Shown one piece after another: positions 15,388 to 24,338 of a DNA stretch of 64,000 bases (its first letter is position 1; each line of letters opens with the position of its first letter). Source of the DNA: an endosymbiont of Escarpia spicata (GTDB taxonomy: Bacteria > Pseudomonadota > Gammaproteobacteria > Chromatiales > Chromatiaceae); NCBI GenBank assembly GCA_003349915.1, contig QFXE01000021.1:310001-374000 (forward strand), read 5' to 3'. The notes beneath the pieces were generated by a model. The model worked only from the letters and a program-made list of their open reading frames with translations. It had not been told where the DNA came from and ran no database searches. The position numbers and the translations under genes were made by a program.

Positions 15388-17133
15388 TCAAAACTTCACC
15401 GGTGGTGGCCGCTCTCCCAGACCGGTGGTCTCTGAAACGATATTCCGTGCTATTTCCCTGCCTTCGTCTAAGGCCTGCTTCTGGGAAGTCGTGGACCCGG
15501 TTCCGCCGTCGGATTCCCCATCCTGCTTCATGTAGAGGGTCTGCGTTGGATAGGCAAACTCCACACCCAGCCCTTGGGCCAGTCGCAAAATATCCAGCAA
15601 AAAGCGGTGCCGTTCGCGCAACTCGGTACCCCAGTCCGGTGTCTCCCAGAAGACATAAACCAGTATCTCCAGGGCGCTGTCGGCATATCCATTGAAGTAG
15701 ACATGATAGTAGTCCTTTCGCATATAGGGGTGTTGGCGCACCAGTTCACGCACCCCTTCGCAAAAGGATTCGATCTTCTCCGGCGGTGTTTCATAGGCCA
15801 GACCCAGCTTGGTGGAGAGACGGCGGTAGCGTCGTTCTCCCATATTGTCCACCTTCGCGGTGATGAACAGGGAGTTGGGCACGGTAAGCACCGAGTTGTA
15901 GAAGGTGCGAATGCGGGTACTGCGAAATCCGATGCGCTCGACCGCGCCCTCCTTACCGTCGACAACGACCCAGTCCCCCACCGAGAAGGTACGATCAAGC
16001 AGTATCGTGACCGATCCGAAGAGATTCTGCACCATATCCTTGGCCGCCAATGCAAAGGCCAAACCACCAAGACCGAGGCCTGCCAGCAGCCCCGAAACAT
16101 TGATATTCATATTGTCAGCAATAAAGATCACGCCGATCACGGTGACGAATATCTTCAGGGTTCGCGGAATCAACGGCACCAGCGCATCATCCAGGCGGGT
16201 CTCGGTCAGCATCGCCCGCTCGGTGAGCCATCCGCCCACCAGATCCACCAGTCGATAGGCAACCCAGACACCAGAGAGGGCCGCAAGAAATTTGACCGCC
16301 ACCAACAGCACCAGCATGGTCGACTCAGGCAGACCCAGCAGTGTAATACCGACCCACCAGATCGCCGCCATCGCCAACAATCCCAGGGGCCGCAGCATAT
16401 CTTCGGAGATATCACGGAAAGCCAGTCGGCGGGTTTCCCGTCGCCAGCGGCTTACCAGGCGGCGCAGTAACAGGGAGATCAGCTTGTCCGCCATCACCCC
16501 AAACAGGACGATAAAAAAGATGCCCAGCCAGCGCCAGTTCTCCAGCAGAAAAAGCGTTTTTTTCAGCAGCGCCGGCATGGCATTTTGGATACGCAGGTGC
16601 CAGGGCAACACCGAGTCATCACCCGACAACCCTTCCACCTTGCTGCGTGCCGAGACCTCCTCCCAGATTGCCGGCAGGCGGGCTATCGTTTCATTGTCGA
16701 ACAGCCAACGGCCATCAGAGTAGCGCGAGATACGCAGCGCCCCTTTGGCATAACGTTGGAAGACCCATGGCTCTCCTTCATGCCTGTCGGGTATCCGCTG
16801 CAGATCGACCAGCCGGGTACGATCCATTGTCTCCAGCAGAAGCCGGGCCAGATCCACACCGCGCTCTGTGCGCACCAAGGCATTGACCGAGGTGAGGTCC
16901 AGCGTCTCCAGCGCATCGCTGATCCGCTCCGGCTCCCCCCGCTTGATGTCGTTCATGGCGCCCAGAAAGGTCTCCATGACCGCCCGTGGTGAACGCAGGC
17001 TGTCCGGTGCAGATTCCGTGACTTCGGAGACAGGCGCTTCCAGCTCTTCGGCTAACCCCTGTAGTGGTAGCAACAAACCGAGCAAGGGCAGAATGCAGAG
17101 ATATCTGATCAGAGAGGAACTATGTAGTTTCAT
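15388..17133 (-). CDS. MscS-family mechanosensitive channel with large N-terminal domain
   Basis: About 581 residues. An N-terminal signal-like helix (MKLHSSSLIRYLCILPLLGLL) is followed by a periplasmic domain of roughly 130 residues, several membrane helices, and an MscS core: GLLAGLGLGGLAFALAAKD (pore helix with small residues), DRTFSVGDWVVVDGKEGAVERIGFRSTRIR and the cytoplasmic beta-domain (VLTVPNSLFI, LGLAYETPPEKI). It would open on membrane tension to release solutes. The ATG at 17133 is chosen over an in-frame TTG at 17157 because it starts at the signal peptide. No clear Shine-Dalgarno sequence is seen. Confidence 0.9.
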   Translation of the reverse strand: MKLHSSSLIRYLCILPLLGLLLPLQGLAEELEAPVSEVTESAPDSLRSPRAVMETFLGAMNDIKRGEPERISDALETLDLTSVNALVRTERGVDLARLLLETMDRTRLVDLQRIPDRHEGEPWVFQRYAKGALRISRYSDGRWLFDNETIARLPAIWEEVSARSKVEGLSGDDSVLPWHLRIQNAMPALLKKTLFLLENWRWLGIFFIVLFGVMADKLISLLLRRLVSRWRRETRRLAFRDISEDMLRPLGLLAMAAIWWVGITLLGLPESTMLVLLVAVKFLAALSGVWVAYRLVDLVGGWLTERAMLTETRLDDALVPLIPRTLKIFVTVIGVIFIADNMNINVSGLLAGLGLGGLAFALAAKDMVQNLFGSVTILLDRTFSVGDWVVVDGKEGAVERIGFRSTRIRTFYNSVLTVPNSLFITAKVDNMGERRYRRLSTKLGLAYETPPEKIESFCEGVRELVRQHPYMRKDYYHVYFNGYADSALEILVYVFWETPDWGTELRERHRFLLDILRLAQGLGVEFAYPTQTLYMKQDGESDGGTGSTTSQKQALDEGREIARNIVSETTGLGERPPPVKF

Positions 17134-17298
17134 GGCAGGCAAATTATGTTTCGACAAGAAAGAGGCGAACGGAACCGGGTCACGCAGTAGGCGCAGACCG
17201 ACTCACAGTTCCGCCGATTAACTTTGCAATCGCCCGATTATAGAGGCTTATTCGACAGACCACATAGGAACTCCTTCCAGACTTTTGGAGAACATGCA

Positions 17299-17640
17299 AT
17301 GCAGAAGTATTTTAGCCAGTATCTGCCAGTGGCAGCCGCATTTTTCATTACCACCTTTTCAACCCAGTCAAACGCCGCAGATCAGATCTATCAGTGCGAA
17401 CTCAACGGTCTTGAGCGGCGTATCGAAATCCACTATCAACAGGAGACCGGCCTTCCACCCTGCGAGGTGCGCTATTTCAAAGAGGCTGAGCTACCCGACT
17501 CGATGCAGATACTCTGGAGTGCCGACAACGAAACCGGCTACTGCGAAGAGAAGGCCGCCAAGTTCAGGCAAAAACTCGAAGGCTGGGGCTGGCAATGTGC
17601 GCCAACTCCATCCACTGAGGAGGAGCGGCTGCAACAATAG
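17299..17640 (+). CDS. Small exported protein of unknown function
   Basis: 113 residues. ATG at 17299 has GGAG nine bases upstream and begins a signal peptide (MQKYFSQYLPVAAAFFITTF) ending before ADQ. The mature protein has four cysteines (YQCELNG, PCEVRYF, GYCEEKAAKF, WQCAPT) that could make two disulfides, and no recognised domain. Convergence and operon partners are not obvious; the gene is upstream of an N-acetylmuramidase gene by about 150 bases, with a REP-like repeat between. Function unknown. Confidence 0.8.
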   Translation: MQKYFSQYLPVAAAFFITTFSTQSNAADQIYQCELNGLERRIEIHYQQETGLPPCEVRYFKEAELPDSMQILWSADNETGYCEEKAAKFRQKLEGWGWQCAPTPSTEEERLQQ

Positions 17641-17647
17641 TCTTTTA

Positions 17648-17672
17648 CCTGCTCAAGCGCAGCGGATCAGGC
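17648..17672. repeat. REP-like hairpin, third copy
   Basis: CCTGCTCAAGCGCAGCGGATCAGG shares the core of the copies at 8605 and 14361. CCTG and CAGG form the stem ends. It lies just after the stop codon of the small exported protein gene. Confidence 0.6.
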
Positions 17673-17790
17673 CTGCGAGCCCGGCATGTTGTTGGCTTTA
17701 TTTGCTGGTGGCTGTAGCAGCTATACTCTTTTAGGAGGCCCTGCAATCACCATCTGAACACCCACACTGTTGACACGCCAAGGAGGAAAC

Positions 17791-18774
17791 ATGTCACTCA
17801 AAAACCTCATTAACGACAAGCGCGTAAAACGGATTATCACCCACCCGGACAACGAAGACACCATCTGGCGCGCCGATCTGGCACGTTTTCTCTCTGGAGA
17901 CACCACTCTGACACGCAAATCCGCTGGGGAGGCGGGCATCAAAGCCGTGCAGAGATTGTTGATTTTCCTTGGCTACTCCACATCATCCAACGGCGCCTTC
18001 GCTATCGATGGGGATTTCGGGCGCGGCACCAACCGTGCGGTAGCGCAGTTTCAGGTGGAAAACCGTCTCGCCCGCGCCATTAACCGCGATACCCTCTGCT
18101 ATCCCTGCAAATGGAATACAGCCAGGACGCTGATCAGCGCAATCCCCGACGCCAGGTTAACATCCAGCACACTGGAAAAAATGCTCAAAAAGGCGATTGC
18201 GCGGGCCGATTCCGCACAGGTGATGACCGGTAATTTCGATGACGCCATCTTCCATCTCAATGCCCTGCATAAACGCGCATATCTCAATTGCCGCAAGATA
18301 CTTGGGCGTTACGGCGCAATGGCAGCATCGGTCTCCGAGGCACTTGCAGATGAAACCGGGACATTGGTCAGACCGGAATGGATCCTCTCAATCATCCGTC
18401 AGGAGACGGCCGGCATTATCCGTCCAAGATTTGAGCAGCACTATCTGTCCCGTCTTAACCGGCAACAACCAAATACCGGACTGGAAGAGCTTCGCATGCA
18501 GTCCATGAGCATGGGATTGGGTCAGGTCATGGGCGCCAACTACAAGCGTGTGGGGGCGCAAAATGCAACCGAGCTCTTTACCGCTCCAGCAATTCGCCAA
18601 GTAGAGTTCGTGGCGCGATTTCTAAGCAAAAAAGAGGATGTGGTCAGAAAGAGCAATCCGACCGGGGATGACTTTCACAGACTGGCACGCTACTACAATG
18701 GTCCGAAGTACGCAGCGCACCACTACCACGAATCACTTGCACGCTGGTTTCGCGAGTTCAGGATGCTGATGTGA
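17791..18774 (+). CDS. Peptidoglycan-binding protein with N-acetylmuramidase (DUF3380-type) domain
   Basis: 327 residues starting at an ATG preceded by AGGAGG. Residues about 40-100 form a peptidoglycan-binding type-1 repeat (AVQRLLIFLGYSTSSNGAFAIDGDFGRGTNRAVAQFQ). The C-terminal half has the N-acetylmuramidase pattern: RPEWILSIIRQETAG with a candidate catalytic Glu, RPRFEQHYLSRLNR, SMGLGQVMGANYKRVG and ARYYNGPKY. No signal peptide or membrane segment is present, so export would need a dedicated route (holin, secretion system or lysis). No phage genes are adjacent. A phage- or effector-derived lysozyme that has become a stand-alone gene is the simplest reading. Confidence 0.85.
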   Translation: MSLKNLINDKRVKRIITHPDNEDTIWRADLARFLSGDTTLTRKSAGEAGIKAVQRLLIFLGYSTSSNGAFAIDGDFGRGTNRAVAQFQVENRLARAINRDTLCYPCKWNTARTLISAIPDARLTSSTLEKMLKKAIARADSAQVMTGNFDDAIFHLNALHKRAYLNCRKILGRYGAMAASVSEALADETGTLVRPEWILSIIRQETAGIIRPRFEQHYLSRLNRQQPNTGLEELRMQSMSMGLGQVMGANYKRVGAQNATELFTAPAIRQVEFVARFLSKKEDVVRKSNPTGDDFHRLARYYNGPKYAAHHYHESLARWFREFRMLM

Positions 18775-18859
18775 ATCAAACGGAACAGGCTTCTGGTACG
18801 CTTGTGCGCTCAAAAAAGACGGACACTATTTAGCACAATCTATGTAGGTCTATCGGGAT

Positions 18860-18893
18860 TGTAGGATGCTGGTAAGCTTGCCAGCGCCCTACA
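18860..18893. repeat. Intergenic hairpin
   Basis: TGTAGG and CCTACA close a stem that continues through GCTGG/CCAGC with one mismatch and an eight-base loop around AAGCTT. It sits between the muramidase and chrA genes and may be a repeat or a terminator without a T-tract. Confidence 0.5.
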
Positions 18894-18929
18894 GGTTATC
18901 TCCAGACCCAAGACAAGAGTATTCAACAA

Positions 18930-20279
18930 GTGTCAACAACTCCACCCGAAGTCACTGACAAACCACAACCCGTATCATTTATTGAGGCCTTGATCTATTG
19001 GCTCAAGCTGGGCTTTATCAGCTTTGGCGGTCCGGCAGGCCAAATCAGCATGATGCATCAGGAGTTGGTAGAGAAGCGCAGATGGCTTTCTGAACATCGA
19101 TTTTTACATGCGCTGAATTACACCATGGTGCTGCCTGGCCCTGAGGCACAACAACTGGCGACCTATATCGGCTGGTTGATGCATGGTGTATGGGGAGGCA
19201 TTGCTGCCGGTGTGTTATTTGTCCTGCCGTCACTATTCATCCTCATTGGTCTGACATGGATCTATCTGGCTTACGGTGATGTGCCTGCAGTGGAGGGTGT
19301 TTTGTATGGAATTAAACCTGCTGTAACGGCAATCGTGGTTTTTGCAGCCTACCGCATCGGTTCCAGGGCATTGAAGAACAATGTGCTGCGCGCCATGGCA
19401 GTACTGGCGTTCATCGCAATTTTTGCCTTTGATGTGCCTTTCCCCTATATCGTCCTGATGGCGGGCATCATCGGCTATGTCGGTTCACATTTCGCACCGG
19501 ACAAATTCAAAACGGGCGGTCATCATGGAGAACCCAGGGATTCCTACGGCCCTGCGCTTATTGATGATGACACCCCTGCTCCAGAGCATGCACGATTTAA
19601 GTGGAGCCGGTTCTTCGCATTCTCCCTGGTCGGGGTTTTCATTGGGGGAGCAGTAATGGCCATGCTGGCCACGACATATGGCTGGGAGGGAACGCTCACG
19701 CAAATGAGCTGGTTCTTTACCAAAGCAGCACTTGTCACCTTTGGCGGTGCCTATGCAGTCTTGCCCTATGTCTATCAAGGTGGTGTCGAGCAATATGCAT
19801 GGTTAAGCGGGACTCAAATGATCGATGGCCTCGCGCTGGGCGAAACCACCCCTGGCCCACTCATCATGGTTGTTGCATTTGTTGGTTTTGTCGGTGGCTG
19901 GACCAAAGAGATTTTTGGGCCTGAAATGCTTCCATTGGCCGGTGCTGCCGGCGCCGGCATTGCCACGCTCTTCACTTTTCTACCCTCCTTTCTTTTCATC
20001 CTGCTTGGCGGACCGGCGGTTGAGGCGACCAGAGATGATGCTAAGTTCACCGCACCTCTGACCGGCATTACCGCAGCCGTGGTGGGTGTCGTGCTCAACC
20101 TGGCCGCTTTTTTTGCCTACCATGTACTTTGGCCTCAAGGTTTTGAGGCGACATTTGAATGGTTTTCAGCCTTGATAGGCGCAGCTGCGTTCATTGCCCT
20201 CTTCAAGTACAAGACGGGTATTGTTCAGGTTATTGGCGCATGCGCTGTACTGGGATTGGGTTACTCTTTGTTGCTGTAG
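18930..20279 (+). CDS. chrA: Chromate transporter ChrA family protein
   Basis: 449 residues with two homologous halves of about six helices each, as in the long-chain ChrA (CHR) family. The first half has LGFISFGGPAGQISMMHQELVEKRRWLSE, LPGPEAQQLATYIGWL and GVLFVLPS; the second repeats these as KAALVTFGGAYAVLPYVYQGGVEQYAWLS and GLALGETTPGPLIMVVAFVGF. It would export chromate in exchange for protons at the inner membrane, although sulfate or other anions cannot be excluded. Start is GTG at 18930. It appears to be a single-gene unit. Confidence 0.9.
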   Translation: MSTTPPEVTDKPQPVSFIEALIYWLKLGFISFGGPAGQISMMHQELVEKRRWLSEHRFLHALNYTMVLPGPEAQQLATYIGWLMHGVWGGIAAGVLFVLPSLFILIGLTWIYLAYGDVPAVEGVLYGIKPAVTAIVVFAAYRIGSRALKNNVLRAMAVLAFIAIFAFDVPFPYIVLMAGIIGYVGSHFAPDKFKTGGHHGEPRDSYGPALIDDDTPAPEHARFKWSRFFAFSLVGVFIGGAVMAMLATTYGWEGTLTQMSWFFTKAALVTFGGAYAVLPYVYQGGVEQYAWLSGTQMIDGLALGETTPGPLIMVVAFVGFVGGWTKEIFGPEMLPLAGAAGAGIATLFTFLPSFLFILLGGPAVEATRDDAKFTAPLTGITAAVVGVVLNLAAFFAYHVLWPQGFEATFEWFSALIGAAAFIALFKYKTGIVQVIGACAVLGLGYSLLL

Positions 20280-20329
20280 TTTGTGTTCCTCACTTTCTGT
20301 TTCCGGATGAACACCAGATAGGTTCAGCC

Positions 20330-20722
20330 CTACTTGAAATACTGCTTGAACTCAGGTGCTGGCTCCCTGGGAGTGTAGATGTATAGCGCAATGCCATTGG
20401 GATCAACAATGCTAAACCCTCTGTCTCCCCAGGGGTGATCATCAAGTGGCATAACAGGGACCAAGCCAAGTTCCGTTAAACGTTGATGTTCGCTATCCAC
20501 ATCCTCAACTTCAAGGTTGTACATGAGACCCTCTCCGGCAAACAGCGGCTGCTCCGGTCTCTGTGGCTTCATAAAGCACAGCTCACCTTTTCCGATTCTG
20601 ACATTGATATACCATCCCGCATCAAAGACCACTTTTGCGTTGAAGTACTGCACATAGAAATCGCGGCAGGCGGCTGGATCATCTACACATATCGTGGGTG
20701 AAATCTGTTTAACATCTGTCAT
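20330..20722 (-). CDS. VOC-family (glyoxalase/bleomycin resistance-like) protein
   Basis: 130 residues, one VOC module: SPTICVDDPAACRDFYVQYF, later YINVRIGKGELCFM, NLEVEDVDSEHQRLTELG and GDRGFSIVDPNGIALYIY. The ATG at 20722 has AGGAAAG upstream and excludes a 16-residue extension that lacks homology. VOC proteins bind metals and act on small electrophiles; the substrate here is unknown. It lies downstream of the HxlR regulator on the same strand and may be controlled by it. Confidence 0.85.
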   Translation of the reverse strand: MTDVKQISPTICVDDPAACRDFYVQYFNAKVVFDAGWYINVRIGKGELCFMKPQRPEQPLFAGEGLMYNLEVEDVDSEHQRLTELGLVPVMPLDDHPWGDRGFSIVDPNGIALYIYTPREPAPEFKQYFK

Positions 20723-20779
20723 GTTGTCTTTCCTGAACATTGAGCCTGGTTTATCTAAAAGCCCGCACATTTTCGGGGA

Positions 20780-21115
20780 TCAGCTTTGGTCCATAAAGCC
20801 TTTTCCCCAGTCGTGCATGACCCACAAAACAGGCTCCAGGGTTCCTCCCAACTCAGTAAGTGAATACTCTACTTTGGGAGGAACCTGGGGATAGACCTCC
20901 CTGTGCACGACGCCATCCTTTTCGAGTTCCCGCAACTGAGAAGTCAGCATTCTCTGAGTGACCTGGGGAATCAAACGCCGCAGCTCACCAAAACGTTTGG
21001 TTCCGCTTAGAAGATGGTGAATGATAATAATCTTCCATTTCCCACCAATTACGTTAATCGTTGCCTCAACCGGGCAGTTGTAGCGATTCTCCAGCTGTTC
21101 CGCTTTTTCTGTCAT
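20780..21115 (-). CDS. HxlR-family transcriptional regulator
   Basis: 111 residues with the winged helix of HxlR/MarR-like regulators: [78 protein letters not shown]. The conserved cysteine C14 is near the N terminus, the position that senses electrophiles or thiol stress in several relatives. The gene is divergent from pirin, sharing a 124-base promoter region with an inverted operator, and upstream of a VOC gene. Confidence 0.92.
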   Translation of the reverse strand: MTEKAEQLENRYNCPVEATINVIGGKWKIIIIHHLLSGTKRFGELRRLIPQVTQRMLTSQLRELEKDGVVHREVYPQVPPKVEYSLTELGGTLEPVLWVMHDWGKGFMDQS

Positions 21116-21130
21116 ACCTTTTCAGATCCA

Positions 21131-21152
21131 ATAGTATACAAAACGATACTAT
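21131..21152. promoter_or_regulatory. Predicted HxlR operator, perfect 7-bp inverted repeat
   Basis: ATAGTAT (21131-21137) and ATACTAT (21146-21152) are exact mirrors with an eight-base spacer. HxlR-type regulators bind AGTA/TACT-type dyads. The site is 15 bases before the HxlR start codon and within the shared HxlR-pirin promoter region, so it fits autoregulation with joint control of pirin. Confidence 0.6.
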
Positions 21153-21239
21153 GTATTAAAAAAGTGCGTTCTTACATTATTGAAACTATAGCACTACTCT
21201 CAGTACATAGAGATAACTTTCAATAACTGCGCACAACGG

Positions 21240-21935
21240 ATGAGTTACAAAATGAAAATACTTCATCGAAATCATCTGCCCCTCGGCGGTTTTGCCGGAC
21301 TACGGGAACATCAGTTGGTTGTTGATCCCAAGGGCTTCGGCGAACAGACTGGCAGCAAAGCTTTTTCTGGATTGGGAAATTTTGTCTATCTTGCCGATGC
21401 CCGATTCCAGCCCCACGGTGAAACCGGACTGCATCCTCATCGCGAGGTGGATGTCCTGTCTTTCATGATTGAGGGAAGGATTAGTCATGAAGGATCTCTG
21501 GGACAGGGTCAATCGCTACCAGCCTTTGATGTCCAGGTTCAAAGAGCTGGAGGAGAGGGATTTACCCACAACGAGATTAATCCAGATGGGCAGCAAAATA
21601 GAATGATCCAGCTTTTTGTACTGCCGGAAAAAGCTGGCGAGGCGGCAGATTACAGAATCTGTACCACTGAAGCTGGAAACATATCACGCGTTTACGGCGG
21701 ATTTGGACCGAACACTCATTTCACGAGCCGGACAATTGTCGAGGCGGCAAGATTAAATCCTGGGCAGGATCATCAGATAAAACATGACTACATGGTCTAT
21801 ATTGCAACCGGAAAAGGCACTGCCAATGGGCAACCCGTAGAAGAAGGGTGTCTGTTAAAAGGAAGTGATCTTCAGTTCATCGCAGAGGAAACCGCCTACC
21901 TGATTATTATTCGCCTGGCAGCGCCGCTTGATTAA
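21240..21935 (+). CDS. Pirin-family protein
   Basis: 231 residues, bicupin pirin. The N-terminal cupin has the metal-binding HPHREVDVLSFMIEGRISHE region (two His, one later His with Glu), and QRAGGEGFTHNEIN. The C-terminal cupin is VARPGQ-like (LNPGQDHQIKHDYMVYIATGKG). Pirins bind a divalent iron and some act as quercetinases or on electrophilic quinones; their genes often neighbour a regulator of electrophile stress. It is divergent from HxlR. Either ATG (21240 or the in-frame one at 21252) could be used. Confidence 0.9.
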   Translation: MSYKMKILHRNHLPLGGFAGLREHQLVVDPKGFGEQTGSKAFSGLGNFVYLADARFQPHGETGLHPHREVDVLSFMIEGRISHEGSLGQGQSLPAFDVQVQRAGGEGFTHNEINPDGQQNRMIQLFVLPEKAGEAADYRICTTEAGNISRVYGGFGPNTHFTSRTIVEAARLNPGQDHQIKHDYMVYIATGKGTANGQPVEEGCLLKGSDLQFIAEETAYLIIIRLAAPLD

Positions 21936-22072
21936 TATGTAACAGTTTAGAACTGACACCCAATACATATTTTCCGAGAACACTGGAACGCTCTACTGAC
22001 CATAACCAATCTCAAGCGCCCTCCACAATAGAGCAGGCACCCCATGCCGATTCGCTCTATAATCGGCTGATC

Positions 22073-24277
22073 ATGCCATTCATACAATCACTTTTTTTCC
22101 ATATATCAGTCTCGGTAACACTGTTTCTGGCTACAGCACTCTCCCAACCCTTCCACTTTTCAGGTCGGGAAGAGTCCATGTTTTTTCTCCCGGCCGGTGT
22201 CGGTCTTGGGATTGCATGGAGATATGGCAACAAGGCACTGATAGGCGCCTTTGCCGGCCTGTTCATCTATTACACAACACTCCACAACCTGGAACTCTGG
22301 GTTGCACTCTGGACAACAACAACCTGGATCTTTTCCGTCTATTTTGCCCTCTGGGGACTGAGACTCTTCATCCCGGAAGTACTCATGAAGGCGCCACTCA
22401 AGTCACTGCTTACCTTCTTCGGGTTCGGTGTTATATTGGCTCCTCTGATTCATACACTGCTGGATCTGCCGATGGTGGTTCCTGCCGGGCTTGTCGACCC
22501 TGACCAGGACATCAGAATTTTTCTCTTCCTCTACTGGCAGGGAGAAGCTTTTGGCGCTTTGCTGCTAACCCCGGTTATTTTTCTTGCCGGCCGAAATTTC
22601 AGCATGCTCTACCATGGTGACTATGCCGTCTATCCAAAGAACGGCCGCGAAAAAATCCTATGGCTCTCCCTATTCAGCCTGAACATTCTTTCGACATTTC
22701 TCTGGGGAGAGTCTTATCTCTATGCAGGAATTTCTGATCAACTATTCATCCTCTTTCCGCTTCTGGCCTGGAGCGCCTATCGCCTGGGAGTCACCTTCTC
22801 CAGCGTTGCGGTTTTTCTTACCTGTTTCGGTATTTTCAGCTTCTATGCATTCGGCTTTGGCGGCACGCCCATACCTGTTACTGAGCAGGAGTACATCGCA
22901 CTCCTTACCTTTATTATCACCATCTCGCTTTTAACCTACAGTGTTGCTGTCATCACCTTGGAGCGACGATTGGAGACAAGCCGTCTTAGATACGCCGCCA
23001 CCCATGATCCGTTGAGTGGCCTGCTGAATACCAGAGCGCTGAAAGACCGGTTGGAATCTCTGATGAAAGGTGACGCCGGCATCAAACCCGAGTTGGGATA
23101 TCTGGAGATCGACCAATACGAGGAGATGCGTCGCCACTATGGCGTCTCCGGTCGCAATATGCTGATCAAACGTTTCGGCTTGCATTTGAACAAAATATTG
23201 TCATCGAGTTGCGAAATATTTCGTATAGGCGCAGGTGAATTTGCCTTTATATCAAAGGAAAAAGGCGCTCTGCCGAAAAGTGCGCATACATGGTTAAACA
23301 ATCCCGAACCCTACCGGTTTGAATGGGAGAAAAAGCAGTTCAGCATAATACCCAAGGCCTGCCTGTTACCTATCACCAGCCATTTTGACTCACCACACCA
23401 TCTGCTCGAACTGGCAAGCGCCCATGTCAACAGGCTGTCAAAAGGTGAGCGTGGCCTGACCAGCATCGACCCAATGGATGACGGCGTACTCAAGGATCGT
23501 GATATTCGGGCCAAATGGATGGGTAAACTCCAGCAGGCACTTGCCGATGATCAATTCAGGCTTCTATATCAACCCATCGTTTCTCTCAATGAGAAACAGG
23601 CTGCAGTCAAGAATAACAATAGAATGCAGCACGTTGAAATACTGTTACGCCTGGTAGCTGACGATGGATCTCTGATCGAACCCGGCATCTTTATGCCATA
23701 TGCCGAAACTTTCAATCTTATGCCTGATGTTGACCGTTGGGTCGTGTCCAAAGCACTGCATCTTATTGAAAATGACCCAATGCTCAGGCAGCCGGAAACA
23801 ATATGCGCCATCAACCTTTCGGGACAGTCGATCAACGACATGGCTTTTCCTGAATATATCCTTGAACAGCTAAATAACACCAATGTCGACGCAAAGAAGA
23901 TCTGCTTTGAGATCACCGAAACCGTAGCCTTGAGTGATCTCAAACAGGCAGCCCACTTCTTCAGTCAACTCAGAGAGATGGGGTGCTCCGTCGCCCTTGA
24001 CGACTTCGGCACCGGCACCGCATCTTTCGAATATTTAAAGAGACTGCATGTCGACTACCTGAAAATAGACGGCTCATTTATCCGGGAAATTGAGGGCAAC
24101 AAACTGGATTACGTCATAGTTACCGCCATTCGTGACGTCGCACGCTCAACCGGCACTAAGACCATTGCTGAATATGTGGAAACGGATGGAGTACTGGATT
24201 TGCTGATTAAACTCGGCGTTGACTATGGGCAGGGTTATATATTCGGAAAGCCAGAAGAGATAACAAAATCCGACTGA
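22073..24277 (+). CDS. MASE1-GGDEF-EAL membrane phosphodiesterase-like protein
   Basis: 734 residues. The first 290 form a membrane sensory region with about eight helices (FFLPAGVGLGIAWRYG is the hallmark of MASE1). Residues about 320-440 form a degenerate GGDEF domain: the motif reads GAGEF rather than GGDEF, so it is probably not a cyclase and may be regulatory. The C-terminal EAL domain begins near residue 510: ElLLR-type motif EILLRL, INLSGQSI, EITETVAL, DDFGTGTASFEYLK and YLKIDGSFI, then AEYVET and GYIFGKP. The c-di-GMP and metal ligands appear to be retained, so hydrolysis of c-di-GMP is likely. The gene stands alone on its strand, upstream of a convergent chemoreceptor gene. Confidence 0.85.
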   Translation: MPFIQSLFFHISVSVTLFLATALSQPFHFSGREESMFFLPAGVGLGIAWRYGNKALIGAFAGLFIYYTTLHNLELWVALWTTTTWIFSVYFALWGLRLFIPEVLMKAPLKSLLTFFGFGVILAPLIHTLLDLPMVVPAGLVDPDQDIRIFLFLYWQGEAFGALLLTPVIFLAGRNFSMLYHGDYAVYPKNGREKILWLSLFSLNILSTFLWGESYLYAGISDQLFILFPLLAWSAYRLGVTFSSVAVFLTCFGIFSFYAFGFGGTPIPVTEQEYIALLTFIITISLLTYSVAVITLERRLETSRLRYAATHDPLSGLLNTRALKDRLESLMKGDAGIKPELGYLEIDQYEEMRRHYGVSGRNMLIKRFGLHLNKILSSSCEIFRIGAGEFAFISKEKGALPKSAHTWLNNPEPYRFEWEKKQFSIIPKACLLPITSHFDSPHHLLELASAHVNRLSKGERGLTSIDPMDDGVLKDRDIRAKWMGKLQQALADDQFRLLYQPIVSLNEKQAAVKNNNRMQHVEILLRLVADDGSLIEPGIFMPYAETFNLMPDVDRWVVSKALHLIENDPMLRQPETICAINLSGQSINDMAFPEYILEQLNNTNVDAKKICFEITETVALSDLKQAAHFFSQLREMGCSVALDDFGTGTASFEYLKRLHVDYLKIDGSFIREIEGNKLDYVIVTAIRDVARSTGTKTIAEYVETDGVLDLLIKLGVDYGQGYIFGKPEEITKSD

Positions 24278-24338
24278 GCTTCGGATAGACAGGGTGTGTG
24301 AGGCGCAGCCTACCGTATGTGAATCTCTGATGATTTAT

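Noticed and set aside
15574-16470. 298-residue open frame opposite the MscS gene.
   Set aside because: Antisense shadow of a clear MscS coding region, with no motif.
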